The notes below the pieces were generated by a model. The model saw only the letters and a list, made by a program, of their open reading frames with translations. It was not told where the DNA came from and did no database searches. DNA of 64,000 bases. It comes from an uncultured Prevotella sp. (GTDB lineage: Bacteria; Bacteroidota; Bacteroidia; Bacteroidales; Bacteroidaceae). Position 1 is the stretch's first letter, and each line of letters begins with the position of its first letter. Positions 16,267 through 23,625 of the stretch are shown piece after piece. Position numbers and translations under genes: made by a program. The stretch covers positions 1-64,000 of the forward strand of contig CAMKTS010000010.1 in assembly GCA_946415755.1 (NCBI GenBank), written 5' to 3'.

Positions 16267-16308
16267 TTCAATGTTCAATGTTCAATGTTCAATGTTCAAT
16301 GTTCAATG
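16267..16308. repeat. Six tandem copies of TTCAATG
   Basis: Six perfect adjacent copies of the heptamer TTCAATG fill the gap between rsfS and ftsH. The reverse complement of the same heptamer also occurs inside the exported protein gene at 27083-27116. Copy number of such runs is expected to vary by slippage. Confidence 0.9.
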
Positions 16309-16312
16309 TTGT

Positions 16313-16672
16313 TCAGTCTAAATCCGGAACGTGCGTCAGCTCGGCATCGTCCCACAGATGTTCCAGGTCATAGTAGTCGCGCACATCGGGCAGGAACACG
16401 TGAACCAGCACATCGCCATAGTCCATCGCCACCCATTGGGCATTCTCCAGGCCCGCTACTTTCGTGGGTTTCTCGCCCAGTTCCTTGTTGGCAAAGTCGC
16501 CTATCGACTCGGTAATGGCCTCCACCTGGGCCGGTGACGACCCCTGGCAAATGACGAAATAACTGCAGATGGCACCGTCAATCCCCTGAAGGTCGGCTAC
16601 GACGATGCGCGAGCCTTTCTTTTCCTGTATTCCTTTCTTGATGGTTTCTACTAACTGTGATATTTGTTCCAT
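16313..16672 (-). CDS. rsfS: Ribosome silencing factor RsfS
   Basis: RsfS (Iojap family), which binds ribosomal protein L14 on the 50S subunit and blocks subunit joining when growth stops. 119 residues with the family blocks GSRIVVADLQGI, YFVICQGSSPAQVEAI, and the C-terminal VAMDYGDVLVHVFLPDVRDYYDLEHLW. It is the first gene of the rsfS-ftsH-cdsA operon, preceded by its own promoter box at 16704-16711. Confidence 0.95.
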   Translation of the reverse strand: MEQISQLVETIKKGIQEKKGSRIVVADLQGIDGAICSYFVICQGSSPAQVEAITESIGDFANKELGEKPTKVAGLENAQWVAMDYGDVLVHVFLPDVRDYYDLEHLWDDAELTHVPDLD

Positions 16673-16703
16673 GAATTATCTCTAAACGTTCATTTTTGAG
16701 CTA

Positions 16704-16711
16704 CAAAGATA
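16704..16711 (-). promoter_or_regulatory. Putative -7 box of rsfS-ftsH-cdsA
   Basis: CAAAGATA on the plus strand reads TATCTTTG on the minus strand, about 30 bases upstream of the rsfS ATG. Confidence 0.5.
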
Positions 16712-16805
16712 CACCTTATTATTGATAAAATGTATGTTCTGCCACTTTTTTTCGACTTTTTTATAAAAAAAATGCGATTTTTTTTGTTGTTTCAGAAAAA
16801 AGCAC

Positions 16806-16813
16806 TACCTTTG
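16806..16813 (+). promoter_or_regulatory. Putative -7 box (TACCTTTG) of tRNA-Gln
   Basis: TACCTTTG lies about 30 bases upstream of the tRNA 5' end, a normal distance for a short leader. Confidence 0.55.
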
Positions 16814-16842
16814 CAGCGCATTTCGAGCAAATGCCCTCAGAT

Positions 16843-16913
16843 TGGGGTATGGTGTAATGGTAACACTGCAGATTCTGGTCCTGCCTTTCCTGGTTCGAGT
16901 CCGGGTACCCCAA
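16843..16913 (+). tRNA. tRNA-Gln (anticodon CTG)
   Basis: Cloverleaf by eye: acceptor arm TGGGGTA (16843-16849) pairs with TACCCCA (16906-16912); D arm around GTG..TAATGGTAA..CAC; anticodon loop TTCTGGT with anticodon CTG at 16875-16877; T arm CCTGG-TTCGAGT-CCGGG (16889-16905). The discriminator base is A16913, and CCA is not encoded. The acceptor sequence resembles glutamine tRNAs of other bacteria. One A-C mismatch closes the anticodon loop. The gene stands alone, with its own promoter and terminator. Confidence 0.93.
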
Positions 16914-16915
16914 CA

Positions 16916-16965
16916 AAAGAGAATTGCCAAGTCGTTGTAACATCAACAGCTTGGCAATTCTCTTT
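16916..16965 (+). terminator. Intrinsic terminator after tRNA-Gln
   Basis: A perfect 16-bp stem: AAAGAGAATTGCCAAG (16916-16931) and CTTGGCAATTCTCTTT (16950-16965) with an 18-base loop, beginning three bases after the tRNA. Its A/T-rich base lets it act in both directions, also ending the minus-strand LUD gene. Confidence 0.85.
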
Positions 16966-16987
16966 GTGATATAGTTTTTTTACAAGT

Positions 16988-17623
16988 CTAATACCCCAGG
17001 CTCTCACCGACGAGCACTACGATGTGGCGGCCTTTGGGGGAGTTCCGCAGGAAGTGGACGTAGTTGCAGATGGATTCGGGCGATTTGCAGTTGTGGCAGA
17101 TGCCGTCCGTCTGGCAGGGCGTCTTGATGTCGAAGCGTGCGGCATTGATGGGCGATGCCGTACTTCTGGCCCTTGCGAGGGCGGCCTCTACCGTCTGTGC
17201 CACTTTGTTGAGACCGACGACGAAGATGACCTTTTTCGGTCCCCAGGTGATGGCGGCCACGCGGTTGCCGTTGCCGTCGATGTTCACGATGACGCCATCC
17301 TCAGAGAGGGCGTTGGCACTGGTGAGGTAGACATCCGTCGAGAATGCCCGCAGATACATGGCCTGCTTCTCCTCCGGCGTCTCCACCAGGTCGCGGTCCA
17401 GCACCTGCAGCGTTCCCCGGCTCTTCAGCACAGCGGGAATGCCCATGTCGCGGACGGTCATCGTGCCGCCCCAAGTGACGGAGCTGCCGTCGGGTATCAG
17501 TGCTGATACCTTCTTGACAGCTTCCTCGCTGGTGGGACAGTAGAAACCTTCTATGTGTCGTTGCTTCAGGTTCTTGATGATGGTCTGTGCAAGACGTTCG
17601 TTTCGTAGTTCTGTTGGTGTCAT
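16988..17623 (-). CDS. LUD domain (LutC/YkgG-like) protein
   Basis: 211-residue cytoplasmic protein of the LUD family (formerly DUF162), named after lactate utilization proteins LutB/LutC. Visible family blocks are GSSVTWGGTMTVRDMGI, DVYLTSANALSEDG, VNIDGNGNRVAA and KKVIFVVGLNKV. A cysteine cluster, CQTDGICHNCKSPESIC, follows at about residues 169-187 and could bind a metal or Fe-S cluster; this C-terminal form is frequent in stand-alone anaerobe members. No other lactate-utilization gene is next to it, so a lactate role is not supported by context. 27 bases separate it from the upstream peptidase gene on the same strand. Confidence 0.85.
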   Translation of the reverse strand: MTPTELRNERLAQTIIKNLKQRHIEGFYCPTSEEAVKKVSALIPDGSSVTWGGTMTVRDMGIPAVLKSRGTLQVLDRDLVETPEEKQAMYLRAFSTDVYLTSANALSEDGVIVNIDGNGNRVAAITWGPKKVIFVVGLNKVAQTVEAALARARSTASPINAARFDIKTPCQTDGICHNCKSPESICNYVHFLRNSPKGRHIVVLVGESLGY

Positions 17624-17650
17624 GTCTTCAATTATATAATCGGGGATTGC

Positions 17651-19201
17651 TTACCGGCGGATGATGAAATCGTCGGGTGCGATGGGTGCGGTGGGCAGGT
17701 TGCCGCTCTGGCTTCTGCGTCTTGCCGTAGTGGCGTTGGCATAGTCTACGTAGCGGGCCAGGAAGTCCATGATCTGCTGCTTGTCCTCGGCACTGAAGTG
17801 CTCCGGATTGTTCAAGTCCTGGTTGTGTACGCCCCGCTGTCCGATGAGCAGCATCGACTTTTCCTTGTTGATCTTGTCGGGGCGTGCTCCCGTCCAGGGG
17901 TCACCCTGTGCATAGTAGAACAGGATGGGGCGGTCGGTGTTGGGTATGAAGTTCTCGCGGATATCCTTCATCTTCGTATTGTCGTAAGTGCTGTAGAGCC
18001 ATGTGTCCTGTTCGAACAGGCCGGAGGGGTTGTCGTTGACGGGTAATGGCCCTCCCAGCAGGCTCTCATAGCGGCTGAAGTCATACGTAAGCTGTCCCAG
18101 TTGCTTGGCCGTCTGGATGTAGTAGGGGTACGTATCGCTTCCCTTCCAATAGTAGTCTTCCTTGTCTTCTGCCGGAGCCATCGGTGAGTTGTAGCGCCAG
18201 AGTCCGTTCTTTTCCAATTCGGCGCGGAAGTAGATGTAGTCGAGGATGACCGTCGAATCGGCAGTTGCCGAGGGAATGTTCAAGGCGCGTTCCTTGGCGG
18301 TGTTATAGGAGAACTGGGTGAAGAAGAAGCTCGCCAGACTAAAGACGTATGAGTAGGGGTCTGCGTAGAACGGAGCTTTCTGTTCGGGATGCAGTGCCAG
18401 TATCTGCGCATTGTAGTCGTTGCACATTTTTTCGTAGGTTGCGTAGACCTCATCGCTGCCCAGCAGCCTGTAGTACAGGTTGTGCATGTTCTCGCGCTCG
18501 GCATCGCTTCCCGACTCGTTGTCGAGATAGGTGCCCACCGGCAGGTAGTAGAGCGAGGTCATGAAGGGCGAGCAGAACACGGTGGTGACGGTCATGTCGT
18601 CGGGATAGAAGTAGCGGTAGAAGAGCGATGTCATACCGTCCTTGCTGGTTCCTGTGCTGACCCACTCCTTGGGCAGCAGCGGCTTCAGGGCCTGGAAGAT
18701 GGCGTGATGGTCGGCAGCGGCCTGTTCGATGGTCAGATAGTCCCAGCGCGTATCGTTCAGATTCTTGGAGTCGCCGAAGTAGCGGTGCTCCACGATAATC
18801 AGGTTGGCATCCATGTTGTAGGCAATGTCAAGGTAGCCCATATTCTTCCAGCCGTCTGACACGTTGTAGCCACTGGTGTACATCACGGTGGGGCGGTCGA
18901 ATCCCTTGAAGAAGATGAGTGCCTTCTGCCTCATCGTCCCTGCCGAGGGGTTGTTGTGGTCGATGGGCTGGTTGAAGAACACCTCGTAGAACTCCTTGTA
19001 TTCTTCCGAGGCGTTATTTGGCGTAAAGGCTTCCATGCTGGCCAGGTTGCTCACCGTCTTCAACTTGTCGCCAAGCGTCTGCGTGACGAACGGTGATTTG
19101 TCTGAGGGGTCTGTCGCGGGGTTGTCCAGGTTGCTGGAACAGGATGCCAGTGCGAGTAATGCCACTGCCAGCATCCAGATTTTCATGCTTTTTCTGTTCA
19201 T
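17651..19201 (-). CDS. Lipoprotein serine peptidase, S28/S37 type (prolyl tri/tetrapeptidyl aminopeptidase-like)
   Basis: 516-residue lipoprotein: the N-terminus MNRKSMKIWMLAVALLALAS ends at a lipobox cysteine (LALASC). The mature part matches alpha/beta-hydrolase peptidases of the S28/S37 type: NQPIDHNNPSAGTMRQK, LIIVEHRYFGDSKN, the nucleophile elbow GTSKDG (about residue 188), FCSPFMTSLYYLP, and a late ILFYYAQGDPWTG with the candidate catalytic Asp, followed by His in RGVHNQD. Such enzymes remove N-terminal tripeptides, often after proline. It is likely at the outer face of a membrane and involved in peptide nutrition. A second possible start is MKIWML five residues in. Upstream lies a 970-bp gene-free region full of repeats. 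Confidence 0.87.
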   Translation of the reverse strand: MNRKSMKIWMLAVALLALASCSSNLDNPATDPSDKSPFVTQTLGDKLKTVSNLASMEAFTPNNASEEYKEFYEVFFNQPIDHNNPSAGTMRQKALIFFKGFDRPTVMYTSGYNVSDGWKNMGYLDIAYNMDANLIIVEHRYFGDSKNLNDTRWDYLTIEQAAADHHAIFQALKPLLPKEWVSTGTSKDGMTSLFYRYFYPDDMTVTTVFCSPFMTSLYYLPVGTYLDNESGSDAERENMHNLYYRLLGSDEVYATYEKMCNDYNAQILALHPEQKAPFYADPYSYVFSLASFFFTQFSYNTAKERALNIPSATADSTVILDYIYFRAELEKNGLWRYNSPMAPAEDKEDYYWKGSDTYPYYIQTAKQLGQLTYDFSRYESLLGGPLPVNDNPSGLFEQDTWLYSTYDNTKMKDIRENFIPNTDRPILFYYAQGDPWTGARPDKINKEKSMLLIGQRGVHNQDLNNPEHFSAEDKQQIMDFLARYVDYANATTARRRSQSGNLPTAPIAPDDFIIRR

Positions 19202-19360
19202 ATTGTTATTTTTTTTATTGGTGATTGTGCTACAAAATTGTTGTTTGCGCTACAAAATTACACTATTTGTACAAAACCGCCAAATAATTCTACGAAAAAT
19301 TGATTTTGTTGCAACATGTGCAATAGTTATTTCACCATACAAATTTGTTGAAAAACTGAT

Positions 19361-19775
19361 TAAGCCTACATAAATCGCGAAAAACCCTTTGTACATCGGC
19401 ATTACAGCTATGTAGGCTGCCTGTAAAAGCCTACATGCAGCCTACATAAATCGGGCAAAAATAGGGTGTCTCGTCCTCTTCGCCAACCATCGGTTTGTTG
19501 GAATAAAGCATACATTCACATCAGTAAACAGCCTCTTTATTACGGTAACCTGCATGGTTACTGACAGTAACCCAGAAGGTTACTGCAAGTAACCTCCAAA
19601 GGTACTGTTGTGGAACAGGTTGATAACCAGTAAGATAAATACAAATCCGCTGAATAATATTCGCTAAATAATCCGATTATGTAGGCTTTATGTAGGCTTA
19701 TGCAGGCAGCCTACATAAATTAACGCTTTGATAATAAGCAAGATAACACGCTTTATGTAGGCTTAACCTACTTTT
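19361..19775. repeat. Array of TATGTAGGCT / AGCCTACATA inverted repeats in a gene-free region
   Basis: The stretch between the S37-type peptidase and the next gene (19202-20170) holds no credible protein gene. It contains about eight copies of AGCCTACATA or its reverse complement TATGTAGGCT. Two pairs form hairpins: 19410-19436 (TATGTAGGCT, 9-base loop, AGCCTACATg) and about 19688-19720 (TTATGTAGGCT, 9 bases, AGCCTACATAA). Single copies lie at 19363, 19439, 19678 and 19753. Several continue as AAATCG. They could be protein-binding sites or remains of a mobile element; no transposase or integrase is seen. Confidence 0.7.
19551..19607. repeat. Cluster of GGTTACTG / CAGTAACC palindromes
   Basis: Two adjacent palindromes, GGTTACTGACAGTAACC (19556-19572) and GGTTACTGCAAGTAACC (19578-19594), are flanked by GGTAACC and by GGTACTG. 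They sit inside the gene-free repeat region and are distinct in sequence from the TATGTAGGCT array. Confidence 0.75.
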
Positions 19776-20000
19776 TATCATTCTCTATTAGCAAAAATGA
19801 TTTTATTATCACACTAAATGCCTTGCGAATGGTGACTCACCAATCGCTAGTTCCTCTAATGGAGAAAAAAACAGAGAAAACCATTATCGTATAATTCGTT
19901 GTTCTACGTTGTTCTACGAAAGCGTTTACGGAAAATATTGCGCTGTTTCTTTTGGAGATTTGATTTAAATCAATTACCTTTGCACTCGATTTCGCCCGTC

Positions 20001-20069
20001 ATGGGCAATGAATACCGCCGCAGAGGCTCCGGCCGCGTGGCACACATCGTGGGTAAAATAGAGTCGTGA
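20001..20069 (+). CDS. Possible 22-residue leader peptide (uORF)
   Basis: A promoter-like box TTACCTTTGCA (about 19975-19985) is followed by a leader of about 180 bases before the exported protein gene. The leader contains an ATG at 20001 and an open frame MGNEYRRRGSGRVAHIVGKI ending two residues later at a TGA (20067-20069). It is unusually GC-rich and Arg-rich compared with the surrounding AT-rich DNA. It could be a translated leader, a structured RNA (GCCC/GGGC hairpin at 19994-20006), or a remnant of something else. Evidence for translation is weak. Confidence 0.3.
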   Translation: MGNEYRRRGSGRVAHIVGKIES

Positions 20070-20170
20070 TGATTCTACGCTCCTTTTGTATAATAATGTA
20101 CGCGAGGGCAGCCCAACCGAAAAAGCAATTTCTTTATTTACTAACAATTTTAATTAAACAAACAAAAAAA

Positions 20171-22297
20171 ATGAAAAAGAAAATTTTTACTTTATTGACG
20201 CTTGCGCTGTGCGTGTGCAGCGGGGCGTGGGCAGACAAACTTGGTTTTACGAGTACTAAAACAGATGGGAATATTAACCCGCCTACAGTAACCACACAAG
20301 ACCATGTAACTGTTGCTATTGCTCGTGGCAGTCAAGATACGGGTAATAGTAAGGGAAGTATGTACTGGGGATCAACAACTGCCCTCACTTATGGAACTGG
20401 TATTAATGTCAAACAAGAACGCACAAAGTATAATGGAGCTGCACTTGCAAAAGCTACATTGAACGACAATGTTTGGACAGGTGCCAGTTTTGCCATAGCT
20501 TCAGGATACAAGTTTACAGTAACTGATATTCAAGTTGATGTTGCTGGACAGGACTATGTATGGAAGTATAGACTCGAGGTCGTAAATGGTGATGGTACAG
20601 TAGAATACACTGCAAATGGGACTGTAGAAACTCCAAAAAATGCCAGTAAGCGACAAGTTACAGCAACGGGCAAATCTATTGTCCTTACGGGAACTTCGTA
20701 TGTAAAACTCTATTATTGTTTGAATACAACATCAAGCGACTCCAAGTACATGTATATCCCAGAACTCTACCTTACTGGTACTGTCGAAGCGAATGTGCAG
20801 ACTAAATACACCAAGCCAACTGTTGTTCAGGGGGCCTATAACCAGGTTAATGGTACTTATGCCGTAACGTTGGGTGTTCAGAATGATGAAGATGGAAAAA
20901 TCAATTATACTGTAGGTACCGGAGAAGAAGTGACGGGTGCAGCCTCAGGCACTGTGATCAATGTTGCCCCAAGTACAACCGTTACTGCATACGTTACAGG
21001 TGCTACCTATTCGAATTCTGATAATACAGAGCTTACAACATCTGCCGCTCCCAAACTGGCTACACCGACTTATACCATTACTGGTTATAATCTGGCTACA
21101 AACCTCTATACACTGACGCTCTCAGCAGCCGCAGGTGACCTCTACTATACTGTTGGTGGTGGTTCCGCAACGGCATACAGTAGTGCTCTGACACTGGCTC
21201 CTGGTACAGCCGTCACCGCATACGCCACACAGACCAACATGACACAATCGGACAACTTGGGGTTCGATGTACCTGCTGCTCCTGTGGGTGCCACAAGTAC
21301 CACACCTACTACCGAAAGTACGTATTCTAGCAATGTAAGCTATAGCATTGGTGGTATCACCATTCCTGGTGCATGTATTGCTGGACAAATATCTTCAGGT
21401 ACCACTCCCATCAATAATTCTATCAAGACACGCTGCAACCAAAGCCTGTCTGACAGCAAGGTAGGCTTCTATGTAAATGTTGATCCTGGTTACACAATAA
21501 CATCTATCAGCATTGAAGGTTGCTCTAACCAGACGGCTGGCAATACATGCACAGCAGTATATGTAGATGGAGTTGCAGTCGGAGGGTTCTCTCCGGTGGA
21601 TCTTCCTTTAGCCGAAAAAGACGGTTCAACAGGTACTATCACTGTCAACGATATTGCAGCCACCAACAAAATTGAATTTGCTTTTGAAAACAACTATCAA
21701 GGCCAGATGAATATCACTGTTACCAGTAAGATAGCTGCTGACTTTGCTTTAGGGTCACTCGTTTCCGGATTTAACAAAGCATTCTCTACTTTCTGCGCTC
21801 CACGGAACTTTACTATTACTGGTGCTACTGCCTATAAAGCAGGATTGAGCGGTACCACGCTGACCCTGACTGCTTTGGATGGTATAATTCCCGCTAACGA
21901 GGGTGTCATTATCGCAGGCGACGCTTCTGCCGCATACGCTATTAGCTATGTTTCCGATGTCGCTACGGCCGATGTGACAGACAATGATCTTCAGGGTGTA
22001 ACGGTACGTACCGAAACTAGCGCGCTTGCCGGTTCGTCTACGCTGTTGGCACTGAATAGCACTGCAGCTACATTCCAGGAGTATACTGGTACTAACTTCC
22101 CCGCCTGCAAGGCATATTTGCTGACAGATACGCCAGCACGTGAGATGAGTCTTGAGTTTGCCGATAATAACACTACGGCCATCAAGGCTATTGACAGCAA
22201 CAATGATATTACAGTGAAGAAGTATCTGAAGGATGGTCGCTTAGTCATTAAGTCTGCCAATGGCGAGTTTAATGTAGCAGGTACTCGCATCAAGTAA
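20171..22297 (+). CDS. Large exported protein with chitobiase-like beta-sandwich repeats
   Basis: 708 residues from the ATG at 20171; an in-frame upstream extension exists but would bury the signal peptide MKKKIFTLLTLALCVCSGAW. The first 220 residues form an uncharacterised beta-rich domain. Two repeats of about 75 residues follow (YAVTLGVQNDEDGKINYTVG and YTLTLSAAAGDLYYTVGGGS), resembling the chitobiase/hexosaminidase C-terminal immunoglobulin-like module (CHB_HEX type). After a second beta domain (about residues 375-510) comes a segment with FSTFCAPRNFTI and IIPANEGVIIAG, and a C-terminal tail KKYLKDGRLVIKS like Bacteroidetes sorting tails. It has no catalytic motif I recognise. A cell-surface or secreted binding role is inferred. 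A 54-residue peptide gene follows after 37 bases. Confidence 0.75.
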   Translation: MKKKIFTLLTLALCVCSGAWADKLGFTSTKTDGNINPPTVTTQDHVTVAIARGSQDTGNSKGSMYWGSTTALTYGTGINVKQERTKYNGAALAKATLNDNVWTGASFAIASGYKFTVTDIQVDVAGQDYVWKYRLEVVNGDGTVEYTANGTVETPKNASKRQVTATGKSIVLTGTSYVKLYYCLNTTSSDSKYMYIPELYLTGTVEANVQTKYTKPTVVQGAYNQVNGTYAVTLGVQNDEDGKINYTVGTGEEVTGAASGTVINVAPSTTVTAYVTGATYSNSDNTELTTSAAPKLATPTYTITGYNLATNLYTLTLSAAAGDLYYTVGGGSATAYSSALTLAPGTAVTAYATQTNMTQSDNLGFDVPAAPVGATSTTPTTESTYSSNVSYSIGGITIPGACIAGQISSGTTPINNSIKTRCNQSLSDSKVGFYVNVDPGYTITSISIEGCSNQTAGNTCTAVYVDGVAVGGFSPVDLPLAEKDGSTGTITVNDIAATNKIEFAFENNYQGQMNITVTSKIAADFALGSLVSGFNKAFSTFCAPRNFTITGATAYKAGLSGTTLTLTALDGIIPANEGVIIAGDASAAYAISYVSDVATADVTDNDLQGVTVRTETSALAGSSTLLALNSTAATFQEYTGTNFPACKAYLLTDTPAREMSLEFADNNTTAIKAIDSNNDITVKKYLKDGRLVIKSANGEFNVAGTRIK

Positions 22298-22334
22298 AAA
22301 ACAGGAATAGGTATAAACATCAAAAAGAAAAAAC

Positions 22335-22499
22335 ATGAAAAAGAAGATATATATTCAGCCCATTTTGGAAGAAATCAAATTGAATGCGAAAAGTGTGATT
22401 ATGTCTGGATCAAATCCCGCAGTGGATCCCACTAGCTCTTTTAGCGATGAAGGCATTGTCGGTTCGCGCGAATACGGTTTTATTTTTGACGACATGTAA
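22335..22499 (+). CDS. Small peptide gene paired with the exported protein
   Basis: A 54-residue open frame starting MKKKIYIQPILEEIKLNAKS and ending EYGFIFDDM. The ATG is 37 bases after the large exported protein's stop, with an A-rich purine tract in front. It has no signal peptide or membrane segment and is acidic at the C-terminus. A second peptide of the same design (MKKTYIIPEMETVKIE..., ending ARELFLDF) follows the other large exported protein at 27395-27538, which makes both likely to be real genes. Short peptides with a KK-x-YI-x-P start are, as I recall, frequent in Bacteroidales; their function is not known to me. Confidence 0.65.
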   Translation: MKKKIYIQPILEEIKLNAKSVIMSGSNPAVDPTSSFSDEGIVGSREYGFIFDDM

Positions 22500-22564
22500 A
22501 CTGTTCAGGCCAGTTTTGGCCATTGTAACAACAACATCGAACAATAATTCAAGTACAAAGTAGC

Positions 22565-22596
22565 GATGCCGCCAGTCTGTGAGGACTGGCGGCATC
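22565..22596. terminator. 13-bp hairpin after the peptide gene
   Basis: Perfect stem GATGCCGCCAGTC (22565-22577) and GACTGGCGGCATC (22584-22596) with a 6-base loop. It lies 65 bases after the peptide stop codon; a short T-rich stretch follows. Probable terminator of the exported protein/peptide operon. Confidence 0.7.
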
Positions 22597-22610
22597 AATT
22601 CTTCATACGC

Positions 22611-22663
22611 CGCAAGTTTTTTGCCGAATTCCTTTGTCGTTTCAAAATTATTCTCTAATTTTG
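22611..22663 (+). promoter_or_regulatory. Repeated promoter module, copy 1
   Basis: Contains TTTCAAAATTATTCTCTAAT leading into the -7 box TAATTTTG (22656-22663). An almost identical stretch, TTTCAAAATAATTCTCTAAT, precedes the toxin-antitoxin pair at 23359. Upstream is an imperfect hairpin around CGCAAG..TTGCCG, matching the CGCAAA/TTTGCG hairpin of the later copies. Confidence 0.6.
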
Positions 22664-22695
22664 CAGAAAATATAAGTCTCGCAAGATTATAAGGT

Positions 22696-22995
22696 ATGGA
22701 AGAGAATGATGTAATGATGGTGTCTGAGCCTCTGGCTGCAACACTGAGTGAGAGTGTTAGCAGAAGTGGATTGCTAGGACAGGTAATGCGGTTAAGCCGT
22801 CCTGACAAGATTGCTCTGATAGCATATCTGAAAAGCGAAATAGAGAAGGACGAGCCTTTTAAAACCGATGAGTTTGGTAGGATTATGCTGAACAAGGAAA
22901 TGCGTGAGGCTGCTCGTCTGGCAGGGCGCGACTTTGAAGAGGGCAGATGTCTCAGTGAGGATGCGTTTCAAAAGAAGTTTTCAATGTTATTCTGA
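22696..22995 (+). CDS. Lone antitoxin-like protein
   Basis: 99-residue acidic protein (SRPDKIALIAYLKSEIEKDE, MREAARLAGRDFEEGRCLS). The C-terminal arrangement of helix, acidic linker and a 'F..G.CLSEDAF' segment resembles the antitoxins of the RelE/ParE pairs directly downstream (compare EAGDYLTNDQVF in the gene at 24138). Unlike them it has no toxin gene after it: the next 363 bases hold no credible frame. It may be an orphan antitoxin whose toxin was lost. It is driven by a promoter of the same repeated family as the following toxin-antitoxin genes. Function is inferred only from context and resemblance. Confidence 0.5.
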   Translation: MEENDVMMVSEPLAATLSESVSRSGLLGQVMRLSRPDKIALIAYLKSEIEKDEPFKTDEFGRIMLNKEMREAARLAGRDFEEGRCLSEDAFQKKFSMLF

Positions 22996-23101
22996 TTATT
23001 GATATTTATTCCTGTTTGACAGATCCGGAGAAAAGAACGTTTAAGAGATTTTAGATTTTTTCAGGCTGCGCATTGTCAATGTGTTTCCTAGATTCCTGAT
23101 G

Positions 23102-23183
23102 GATGGCACAGATTTAGCCAACGTGAAGCAATCTGTGAAATCAGCCGCTTGCGGCAATTCTTATTAGAACAATCTGTGCCATC
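23102..23183. repeat. 13-bp inverted repeat in a gene-free gap
   Basis: GATGGCACAGATT (23102-23114) and AATCTGTGCCATC (23171-23183) are perfect inverted repeats 56 bases apart. They lie within the 363-base gap between the lone antitoxin-like gene and the next promoter module. No gene is seen in the gap. Confidence 0.7.
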
Positions 23184-23278
23184 TGCGTAATCTGTGGTCG
23201 TTTTTTAACCTGCAAAAGTTGAATTCTCCAATTCTCTAATTCTTGATATAATAGAAGGTGGGATAAACAGAGAAAACA

Positions 23279-23338
23279 AGACTTCGGTATTTTATTTCGC
23301 AAAAAGCTTTGCGGTTTCAAAATAATTCTCTAATTTTG
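23279..23338 (+). promoter_or_regulatory. Repeated promoter module, copy 2
   Basis: AAGACTTCGG, then TATTTCGCAAAAAGCTTTGC with the perfect hairpin CGCAAA/TTTGCG, then TTTCAAAATAATTCTC and the -7 box TAATTTTG (23331-23338), 20 bases before the antitoxin start at 23359. Confidence 0.65.
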
Positions 23339-23358
23339 CATTCGATAAATCATACGAT

Positions 23359-23625
23359 ATGAAGGAGAAGAAGAATCACATTCCGTCTGAAGGCTATGCG
23401 GCAGAACCAATTGGTGCCGTAGCACTTAATTATAGCGATGAACAGCTGTATGGTATTGACCACTGGTCAGGTATGCCGCTTGTAGGCCCCGCTGATGTTG
23501 ATGAAGTAAATGTCCGTATTGACGAGGCAGAGCGTGAGATTGCCAACGGAGAGGTCTATGACTGGAATAGCGTTATGATGGAAGCTGTTGATCTCGTAAA
23601 TCACTATGCAAATAAGGTTTACTAA
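23359..23625 (+). CDS. Antitoxin of a RelE/ParE-type toxin-antitoxin pair
   Basis: 88-residue acidic protein whose gene overlaps the downstream toxin start by 20 bases, so translation is coupled. The C-terminal part (NVRIDEAEREIANGEVYDW) has the pattern of Bacteroidetes antitoxins that pair with RelE/ParE toxins, in which this segment wraps around the toxin. No classical DNA-binding motif is obvious in the N-terminal half, so autorepression cannot be judged. Driven by the repeated promoter module just upstream. Confidence 0.7.
   Translation: MKEKKNHIPSEGYAAEPIGAVALNYSDEQLYGIDHWSGMPLVGPADVDEVNVRIDEAEREIANGEVYDWNSVMMEAVDLVNHYANKVY

Noticed and set aside
19361..19775. CRISPR array
   Set aside because: The repeats are short, in both orientations and unevenly spaced, with no similar-sized spacers and no cas genes nearby.
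22410..22895. 161-codon minus-strand frame ending in the peptide/antitoxin region
   Set aside because: It is the antisense of the repeated promoter motif and the antitoxin-like gene; this motif gives similar spurious frames elsewhere.
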